A stretch of 64,000 bases of DNA from CBDIHP01 sp965279195 (GTDB lineage Bacteria > Planctomycetota > Planctomycetia > Isosphaerales > Isosphaeraceae): NCBI GenBank assembly GCA_965279195.1, contig CBDIHP010000039.1, positions 193,854-257,853 of the forward strand. Direction: 5' to 3'. The notes under the pieces are model-generated. The model was not told where the DNA came from. It saw nothing but the letters and a program-made list of their open reading frames with translations, and ran no database searches. The translations under genes and the position numbers were made by a program. Each line of letters begins with the position of its first letter. The stretch's first letter is position 1. This document shows, piece after piece, positions 58,001 through 64,000 of this stretch.

Positions 58001-58630
58001 TTCCTCAGACGGCCCGCGAGGAACGGCGCGGAACTCCTCCGGTGGGTATTCGATCCGACGACCTCCTCGGGGCTAACCGACAGCGATGAGGTCCTCGGCC
58101 ATCACGGCTACCTCTTCGGGCGCGCGGGTGGTCTCGTTCCCCTGCGCTTCAGGACCGTGTCGCGGGTTGCGGTCGTCAGCCTCTGTTCGGGGACGACGCT
58201 GATCGTGGGGCTCCTCCTGGTCACGCTCCGGGCCCCGGGGATTGTCGGGCTGCTGCTGGTGACGCTCGTCAGTTTCCTCCTCGGCTGCGTCGCCGAGCCG
58301 AACATCGCCCTCCTGATCGTCCAGTCCTCCTCGTTCGGATTCGCACTCTCACTGGCTGCGGCCGGGCTTCACCGTTACATGGAACCGACGGGGCGTCCGG
58401 TATTCCCCTCAGGCGAAATCTCCGCGACGTCCATCCCGTCGCGCACCGGTTCAGGGACCGCAGGCGCCGAGCTATCAGGCTCGTCCCTGGGGCCCGAGAA
58501 GGAGGTCGGCTCGACTGCGATCCGCCGGAGGCCGCTGCCGTCGACGGCGGATCGGCTGATCCTCGCTCCGACCCAGCCTGTCCCCGACCCCTCGTCGCCT
58601 CCCTCCGAGACCGGTCCGGTGGCACCATGA
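55094..58630 (+). CDS. Giant secreted/membrane protein A
   Basis: 1178 residues from a GTG. A signal-like start (GTGIVVLVHLWLGACPPLGW) is followed by ~950 residues of beta-rich sequence (for example LRLSLSPEDEVLDVELDGRP and LRIRGKIARAPGTDWRELP). Two or three transmembrane helices lie near residues 1020-1095 (VAVVSLCSGTTLIVGLLLVT, IVGLLLVTLVSFLLGCVAEP), and a Ser/Pro-rich tail ends the protein. No enzyme motif is seen. Such long proteins are usual in planctomycetes and may belong to the envelope. Its stop overlaps the next giant gene (ATGA). Confidence 0.7.
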   Translation: MRRDLISARGTGIVVLVHLWLGACPPLGWGQGMSVGPPRPPTALARPLSSGPQESPRPPVPAVEPPIPILLGSPNDLADLLKRVDRPDFQLIRGGDPTTPGGQLPPPTVANPAPVVTSFAVRGEVLGELAHLTIQAECRLDHDGPAWIPLRMDGLTVNDVREGTSTIPSRTDASGTSVEVRGKGPHRIEVDVRLPTLTLSNGHSLAMIIPAVASTSVALRVPGAVETASAGPNESLACVPVEAGHWTQITSRLSPRSRLQVEWRVKSESATLPALLSVRGEIALDADVGLLKARSNWSLSVLRGQLDRLRLSLSPEDEVLDVELDGRPVAVAAESEKSRGTLEIPLVEPLRPGTSRTLSVSSRRTLSTKPGSLTIYRGIAFQSAADQAGVIAITQNPGVWLRANPQRGLRRIDPRVDLPQELRARPSTSQAFRFNDLPFDLEIGVDLAAPRLRTETRTTIQVEPGRARVHSDVHYESSRGRPQELRIRLTDGFRVDRVGPAQVVENYRIKEAQGPGPLTGRVLEIRTGRSQGGAELPEEFDLIVEGTATIPVEGEAQLPLLRPEGVSNVGGRIALLAASEIWVSPEAAASESFRTVAAPPAGWAWPSREAESSAASASWFRHDALQSAFPVLIRPRPIEFRSETRTTNRIGKDGVDWIAEVRLSVDRGALRSLEIELPEGVTDWRVAGVELLSDKGGDRPAPGTESDPRRHRLDFNRSVSGNTNLRIRGKIARAPGTDWRELPEVKVLGGVDPGRTLQFEAGPGIQLRTRTNGWVERANDASAPRAVPTDAVERDPAQSRIVQLEHVPGAEGAPEYLAEQAVAPNLPAALIARCWIRTRPNDTGGRITQVRFPLTTSGDHLDFALPTGSRLLRVTRGGDPVSLSRTVTEGSEAFRIALQSELEGRDLPFEMTYEETVTGSAGLHEPPRFLGDCVVMEAAWEVIVGDHLTGVGVPSGWTDENLWVWSGTHFLRRPARNGAELLRWVFDPTTSSGLTDSDEVLGHHGYLFGRAGGLVPLRFRTVSRVAVVSLCSGTTLIVGLLLVTLRAPGIVGLLLVTLVSFLLGCVAEPNIALLIVQSSSFGFALSLAAAGLHRYMEPTGRPVFPSGEISATSIPSRTGSGTAGAELSGSSLGPEKEVGSTAIRRRPLPSTADRLILAPTQPVPDPSSPPSETGPVAP

Positions 58631-61600
58631 GGCGGTCGAACCTCCGGACTCGATGTCGTCTCTGGCTTCTGTTGTTGCCTTGGCTTTTTCCGGGATCGGT
58701 CGAGGCCGACCCTCCCCCCCGTATCGTCCGGGTCAGGGTCCCCGCGTCGAAGGTCGATCAGTATTTCCCGGCCGGAACGCCGGTCACGAGCCTGCCCCTC
58801 GGCGAATTCGAGGCCCTCGCCCGGGCCGCGGACGCCCCAGCCGAGTCGAAGCAGACGACCCCCAGAATCCTCCGTGCCGTGCACGAGGCCCGCTGGTCGG
58901 ACGGGGTCCTGATCGGCGAGTCGGAGTTCCAGGTCGAGAAGGAGGGGCAGCGACCCGCGTTCGTCCCGCTCGAACCGTGGACGCCCGCGGTCGATGTCTT
59001 GGCCGGGGGACCCCAGGTTGTCCGAACTGACCCCTCCGGACGGATCGGGCTGCTCCTGGAGAATCGCGATTCCGGCCCGATTCGCCTGACGTGGCGTGTC
59101 CGCGCGCGGCCGGGCTCGGACGGCAAAGTCTATCTGATCGGTCTGCCCCGGGTGCCAATCGGGGCACTCCGCCTCGAACTGCCCGAGGGGTTGGTCCCCG
59201 ATGGCCTCCCGGGGATCCGCTCGGGCCCCGAACCGGGATCCCGGCCCGCGACCCGGCGGTGGCGGTTCGATGATGCCCGGGGCGCGATCGAACTCCGCCT
59301 CCGTCCGGCGGGAGCATCCGTCGAACTGAACGGCACCCAGGGGATCTGGGGCACGAGTGAGACCGATGTGATTGTCGGGGATCGCGCCGTCGAATGGCGG
59401 TCGGACTGGAAGCTCGACATGGGCGCCAGCTCCGGAGGCCGGCTGCTCTTCGAACTGGATCCAAGGCTTGAGCCGCTCCAGGTCACGGGCGACGGTGTTC
59501 TCTCATTCGAAACGCAGAAGGGCGAGGGCCGGACCCTCCTGCGGGTCCGCATCGCCGACCCCGGCCGCCCGACCACCGTCGCGTTGCGGATGACGGCGAT
59601 GAGCTCCGCCCCCGAATCGGGGAACTGGTCGATCCCCTCGGCGAGGCTTGCTGGCGGGACCTGGACTGGCGGACAACTCACCCTTCGCTCGAATGCGTCG
59701 CGGGAGATCCTCCGCCTCCGGGAGCGCAACGGTCGACGCGTCCAGGTGAAGCCCGAGAAGGACCGGCAGGTCTATCGATTCGAGTCCTTCGCCGAGGGCT
59801 CTGTGGCCGAGGTCGATTTCGGATCGCCCTCGGTGGAGTCCGGTGTCTCGATCCGGGGCATGCTGTTGCTCGGCGAGAGCGTGCCACGCATCGATGCGAG
59901 GGTCGACTGGTCGGTGACCCGGGGGAGCATCCAGGGCGGGTCAATCTCGCTCCCGAAAGGCTGGGCCGTCGAACGATTCGCTTCGGAAGTCCCCGGCGAG
60001 AGCCTGAGCTGGAATCTCGCTTCGTCTCCCGACGGTTCTCCCCTCCTCGTCTGGTCCGCGACGATCGGCCCGGGCTCAAAGAAAGGGCCGTTCCGTCTGG
60101 TCGCGTCCGCCCCGGGGGCGGGTATCCTCGGGATGATCGACGTTCCGCGCCTGTATCCCGCCAACGCCACGGTGGTCGAGGACCGCTGGATCGCCGTGCC
60201 CGGTCCCACCCTGCGGCTCCGGCCCGCGCAGGCGACGGGGCTCGACTGGATCGAGTCCGATCTGGCGACGCTGGGGCCGGTCCCTCCGGATTCGCTCCGA
60301 GGGGCGATCGCCTGGCAGTGGCTTTCGGGTGAGGGCGGCCTTCGGGTCGAACGCAGTCTCGCCACCACGCCGGCCCGTTCGCAGATGAAGCTATCGGCCG
60401 AACTGCGGAAGGGACGACTCCACTGCAACTGGGACCTTGAGATTGACGGGGGAGCGTCCCAGGCCGCCCGGCTCACGGTCTTCACGGGCGACCTCGTCCC
60501 CGGCCCGATCCGCTGGATCCGGCCGGCCCAGTCGTCGCCGGGCGTCGAGGTGAATCCTTTGCCCGAGTCCCGACGCGCGGAGGAGGGGATTGCGAATGAC
60601 GCGACCGCTTGGGAGATCACGCTCGGCGGCGCCATCGCACGTCCCGTCCGGCTCCGCGCCGAAATGGACGTCCCCTGGAACGGCGAAGGGGTGATCCCGA
60701 TCCTCCGCCTGCCCGAGTCCGTGCCCACGCTGAGCACCGTCCGACTCCGATCCGACATGACCCTCAGGCCCAGCGTCCGGGCCACGGGCCTGGAACGCAT
60801 GGGCACCCCTCCGATCGGCGGGGAGGAGCCCATACGATCGGTGGCGTCTGCGTCGCTTGACCAGGATTTCATCGTCACGGAGCCGACACCCCAGCTCTCA
60901 GTGACGACCTCGCCCACCCGGGAGGTGGCGTACGATCCCATCGTCGACGAGGCGATCTTGCGGACCGTGGTTCACGGTGCCGGCCCGCGACGCTCCGACC
61001 TCTTCATGCTCGTCAGCCCGGGCGACGACCGCCCCTTGAAGGTGAGAAGTGCAACCGGGCAGCGGCTGATCCGTTGCGTGGTCGACGGCCGCGCGTTCAC
61101 ACCGCCCGCCGTCGGCGGTTGGATCGAGATCCCCATGCCCTCTGACGGCCCCCGCCGCGATCATGTGGTCGAGCTCCGCTATCGCTCGGATGCCGATGCG
61201 AACCAGGTCGGAGGGGCAAGCGAGGACATCCGTCCTGACCTGCCCGAGATCGCGGCCGTTTGCCGGTCGTTCGTCTGGGAACTCGACGGGCCAGCGGGCC
61301 GGTCCGTGGGGGGAGTCCCCCCCGGTTGGTGGGTCGAGTCCTATGGGGGGGTGACGACCCCGGCCTGGTTCTCTTCGATCAGCCGCGGCCGGCCAGGGCC
61401 CGTCGCGGACGACCCGGCCACGGTCGCATCGAAGCTGGAGATCAGGCAACGACTGGCCGCGACTCCGCGAGGATTGCCTCTCGGAGACATGCTCATCCGA
61501 TTGAGCACCGAGAACCGCCCGCTCCGGATCGACCGGCTCGCCCTCGCCGCGACCGGGACGACCCCCAACACCAGGCCCGCCGAGCAACCCGCCGGGGCCG

Positions 61601-64000
61601 GTCCACCCGAGTCGCTGGCCGATGCACTCCGACCTTTCGGTCTTGCGGAACGCTGGGGCGACGGGCAATGCGTCATCACTACCTTGCGCGAGGCGACCCG
61701 GCCCATCCCTACCCCCGGGTTTCGACGGCGGCCGACGGCATCGGCCGAGTTCGAAACCAACTCACTCGTCCTCGTCGATGATTGGATTCGATGCGCGAAC
61801 TGGAATCATCCCATCGGTGACGTCGAAGCGCCATTCGTCCGGCTCGCCCGACTCTATCGCTCGGGATGGCCTCAGGCCGATGAACCCGGGGTGCGTCTCG
61901 TCGATCCCTTCGCGGGATGGCCCACGGTCGCCGGCACGACGGTTGGTCTCTTCTCACTTGCGTTGGCCTTGGCGCGACGGTCGCGGCGTCTGCCCCTGGT
62001 GATCCTGCTCGCGGTTGCCCTCGGGGGTATGGCGGGCGACGACGACCAGCTGCCCTGGATCGGACAAACCGGCGTCTCGGCGTCGATCGCGATGGCGTTG
62101 CTCGGGATCTACTGGGCTGGAGGAGCGTTCGTCCCCCGGGATCGCGCGGGGATCCGATCCCGACTCACGCCATCCGCATCCGGGCGATCCGCCACGTCGG
62201 GTCGGCTCGCGGTCCTCCTCGTCGCGGTCCTCTTCCCCGTCCCCAACGCCGATTGCCAGTCTCCGCCGCCGCCTGGACCCGGCGAAAGCCCGATCGTCGC
62301 CTTGTATCCTTACGAGGGGATGCCCGACCCGGACCAGAAGCCTGACAGGGTACTCCTCAGGCGTTCCGACTACCTTCGGCTCCGAGATCTGGCGGCTGCC
62401 GCGTCCCGACCGGTCTCGTTTTCCCCGACCATCCTTGCATCGGCGGCCGGGCATCGCGTGACCCGGCCCGACCCGATGTCGGTCGCGGTCGAGAGTGCTT
62501 TCGACCTCTGGGTACGTGGCCCCGGGCCCGAGGCCTGGATCTGCCCCATCGGTGGCGCGACCGATCTCAGTGCCACGGTCGACGGTCAACCCGCGGACGT
62601 CCTGATCTCCGAAGATGCCCGGAATGCGTCGATCCGGATCCGGGGTGCCGGGCTGCACCAGCTCCGATTTCGTCGGCAGTTGCCGATCCGGGACGCCGAC
62701 GGCTCTCTGTCGATCGATCTGCCCATCGGCCTCGTTGCCAACGCCCAACTCCAGGTCGAGAAGTCGCCCGACTTCGATGCCGCGGACGCGGAAGTCGAGG
62801 AGTCGCAGGGCCCGGTCGCGGTCGAATCCGGTCGCATTCAGGCCACGCTCGGCCCGATCGGGCGCATCGCCGTACGCTTCCCTTCCCGTCGCGGCCGGGC
62901 CGAGGCGAAGCCCGCGAGAGTCGATGCGGTCGTGCTGTGGGATGCCACGCCCGCCGGCGACCGTTCGCGCATCCGATTGAAGGTCCGCGATCCCGGTTCC
63001 TCGTCGTCCATGATTGCGTTCCGGCTCGACAAGGGGATCGCCTTAAAATCGAGCCGGATCCCCGGAGTCGTGGACCTGAGCCGCGAGGATCTGGGCGATC
63101 GGGGGACCGTCTGGCGAGCCCGGGTGGCCCCGCCCATTTCCAGGGACGCCGCGCTGGAACTCGAACTCTGGAGGCCCCGACTCAAGGCCCCGGCCCCGAT
63201 CGCCAGCCCATTGCCGCTGGTCCTCGGCGACGCGGAGGTGCGCGGTTTGATCGGCCTGAGGCGACCTGGAGACTGGATCGGCCGACTGAGTGATCCGGCA
63301 GAGATGCTCAATGAGAATGTCGAGGAGGCGTTCGTCGAGGCGTGGGGCGATCTCCCCGACGAGCCGCTCACCCTCGCCGGGGCGGCTCATTGGAATCCGA
63401 ACGGGCCGGTCGTCGCCGACCTCGTCAGGAATATGCCGAACGTGGAAGTCGCCACGAGCGGGCGAATCACGCCCGAGAACGGCAGGCTGCTCGCTCGATT
63501 CGACACGGTGCTGAGCGATCCCAGCGGTATCTGGGGCGAGTCGAGGTTCAGGCTGCCCGTGGGGTTTGACGTCTGGCGTGTCGAGGGCGACCTCGTGTCG
63601 GGGTGGTCGCGGCTCGAAGACGGCGAATTCTCGATCCGACTCGGTCCGGGGCCCCGGACGGCTCGGGTTCGAATCCTCGGATCGCTCGCCGCCCCGACCG
63701 ACGGCATCGACCGCCAGGTCCGCCGTTTCCGGGCCGAATTGCCCTGGCCCCGATGGGCCGTGGCGAGTGAGGCGAATGGGACGCTCGTCATGCCGGGGGA
63801 CCATCCGCTCCAGGTCGAACCCCAACCGGTCCCGGCGGACATTTCGAGGAATGCCGACGGTTCGATCGCCTTGACCGTCCGGCCAGGGACGTCGACCGGC
63901 ACGCTCAGCTGGTCGAGCGACCCGCCGCGCGTGGATATCGAGATGGCGAACCGGCTCTTCTTCTCCGCGACCCGGGTCCAGTGGAGCGTCTCGCTGAAGC
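58627..64000 (+). CDS. Giant secreted/membrane protein B (partial, runs off window)
   Basis: At least 1791 residues from the ATG at 58627. A signal peptide (CRLWLLLLPWLFPGSVEA) leads to long beta-rich regions (for example IGLLLENRDSGPIRLTWRVR). Near residue 1100 is a membrane stretch (GTTVGLFSLALALARRSRRL, then VILLAVALGGMA), then further hydrophobic segments (SIAMALLGIYWAGGAF, LAVLLVAVLFPVPNADC) and another beta-rich part to the window end. It shares the style of its upstream partner, so the two likely act together in the envelope. Their function is unknown. Confidence 0.7.
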   Translation, partial: MRRSNLRTRCRLWLLLLPWLFPGSVEADPPPRIVRVRVPASKVDQYFPAGTPVTSLPLGEFEALARAADAPAESKQTTPRILRAVHEARWSDGVLIGESEFQVEKEGQRPAFVPLEPWTPAVDVLAGGPQVVRTDPSGRIGLLLENRDSGPIRLTWRVRARPGSDGKVYLIGLPRVPIGALRLELPEGLVPDGLPGIRSGPEPGSRPATRRWRFDDARGAIELRLRPAGASVELNGTQGIWGTSETDVIVGDRAVEWRSDWKLDMGASSGGRLLFELDPRLEPLQVTGDGVLSFETQKGEGRTLLRVRIADPGRPTTVALRMTAMSSAPESGNWSIPSARLAGGTWTGGQLTLRSNASREILRLRERNGRRVQVKPEKDRQVYRFESFAEGSVAEVDFGSPSVESGVSIRGMLLLGESVPRIDARVDWSVTRGSIQGGSISLPKGWAVERFASEVPGESLSWNLASSPDGSPLLVWSATIGPGSKKGPFRLVASAPGAGILGMIDVPRLYPANATVVEDRWIAVPGPTLRLRPAQATGLDWIESDLATLGPVPPDSLRGAIAWQWLSGEGGLRVERSLATTPARSQMKLSAELRKGRLHCNWDLEIDGGASQAARLTVFTGDLVPGPIRWIRPAQSSPGVEVNPLPESRRAEEGIANDATAWEITLGGAIARPVRLRAEMDVPWNGEGVIPILRLPESVPTLSTVRLRSDMTLRPSVRATGLERMGTPPIGGEEPIRSVASASLDQDFIVTEPTPQLSVTTSPTREVAYDPIVDEAILRTVVHGAGPRRSDLFMLVSPGDDRPLKVRSATGQRLIRCVVDGRAFTPPAVGGWIEIPMPSDGPRRDHVVELRYRSDADANQVGGASEDIRPDLPEIAAVCRSFVWELDGPAGRSVGGVPPGWWVESYGGVTTPAWFSSISRGRPGPVADDPATVASKLEIRQRLAATPRGLPLGDMLIRLSTENRPLRIDRLALAATGTTPNTRPAEQPAGAGPPESLADALRPFGLAERWGDGQCVITTLREATRPIPTPGFRRRPTASAEFETNSLVLVDDWIRCANWNHPIGDVEAPFVRLARLYRSGWPQADEPGVRLVDPFAGWPTVAGTTVGLFSLALALARRSRRLPLVILLAVALGGMAGDDDQLPWIGQTGVSASIAMALLGIYWAGGAFVPRDRAGIRSRLTPSASGRSATSGRLAVLLVAVLFPVPNADCQSPPPPGPGESPIVALYPYEGMPDPDQKPDRVLLRRSDYLRLRDLAAAASRPVSFSPTILASAAGHRVTRPDPMSVAVESAFDLWVRGPGPEAWICPIGGATDLSATVDGQPADVLISEDARNASIRIRGAGLHQLRFRRQLPIRDADGSLSIDLPIGLVANAQLQVEKSPDFDAADAEVEESQGPVAVESGRIQATLGPIGRIAVRFPSRRGRAEAKPARVDAVVLWDATPAGDRSRIRLKVRDPGSSSSMIAFRLDKGIALKSSRIPGVVDLSREDLGDRGTVWRARVAPPISRDAALELELWRPRLKAPAPIASPLPLVLGDAEVRGLIGLRRPGDWIGRLSDPAEMLNENVEEAFVEAWGDLPDEPLTLAGAAHWNPNGPVVADLVRNMPNVEVATSGRITPENGRLLARFDTVLSDPSGIWGESRFRLPVGFDVWRVEGDLVSGWSRLEDGEFSIRLGPGPRTARVRILGSLAAPTDGIDRQVRRFRAELPWPRWAVASEANGTLVMPGDHPLQVEPQPVPADISRNADGSIALTVRPGTSTGTLSWSSDPPRVDIEMANRLFFSATRVQWSVSLK

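Overview
The window is GC-rich bacterial chromosome with a complete prophage of about 45.9 kb inserted in it. The host genes point to a planctomycete, probably of the Isosphaeraceae. They include very large secreted beta-rich membrane proteins, an anti-sigma-like FecR-type protein, a small membrane protein of the kind with an RFRQIRLSTLLLWV-type start, and RidA-like, SIS-domain and GH43-like genes. This placement is inferred from gene style and base composition, not from a marker gene.

Left host flank (1-4740): a partial agmatine deiminase gene on the minus strand, a RidA-like gene, an SDR dehydrogenase and a SIS-domain protein overlapping by 4 bp, a convergent secreted glycosidase-like gene, an inverted-repeat element, and tRNA-Ala(CGC). 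The prophage recombined into the 3' half of this tRNA. A 52-bp identical core lies at 4689-4740 (attL) and 50511-50562 (attR).

Prophage early region (4741-19311): a leftward block holds a winged-helix replication initiator with iteron-like palindromes inside it (candidate origin), a pentapeptide-repeat protein made of 22 near-identical 15-bp units, a Rad52-family annealing protein with a separate small paralogue of its C-terminal tail, and small genes. A back-to-back promoter pair at 9611-9679 separates it from a rightward block of small genes. This is followed by a row of hairpin units (12732-13030), a leftward regulatory operon (13034-14849) with a promoter-operator containing an 18-bp near-palindrome, and a serine recombinase preceded by five copies of a 14-bp palindrome. 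A dense chain of overlapping small genes then includes a probable Tad1/Acb2-type cyclic-nucleotide sponge (anti-Thoeris/anti-CBASS).

Prophage late region (19406-43386): a secreted proline-rich protein, a papain-like peptidase and two small membrane proteins (likely lysis cassette), a glycosyltransferase, terminase small and large subunits, portal, scaffold, capsid decoration (with an apparent +1 frameshift), major capsid, connector and closure proteins (closure with two apparent +1 frameshifts), a beta-helix protein, a long repeat-containing tail or baseplate protein, tape measure, tail completion and tube proteins, tail hub and tail-tip proteins. The gene content suggests a siphovirus-like tailed phage. 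One reversed gene (40263-40709) looks like a moron. A leftward operon of 14 mostly unknown small genes (43057-50375) ends the prophage, with the tyrosine integrase next to attR.

Right host flank (50563-64000): a membrane-anchored cytochrome c, a second RidA-like gene, a small membrane protein, an anti-sigma/FecR-like protein, an inositol-monophosphatase-like enzyme, and two giant secreted or membrane proteins in an overlapping pair. The second giant runs off the window. Removing the prophage would bring the two RidA genes to about 4 kb of each other.
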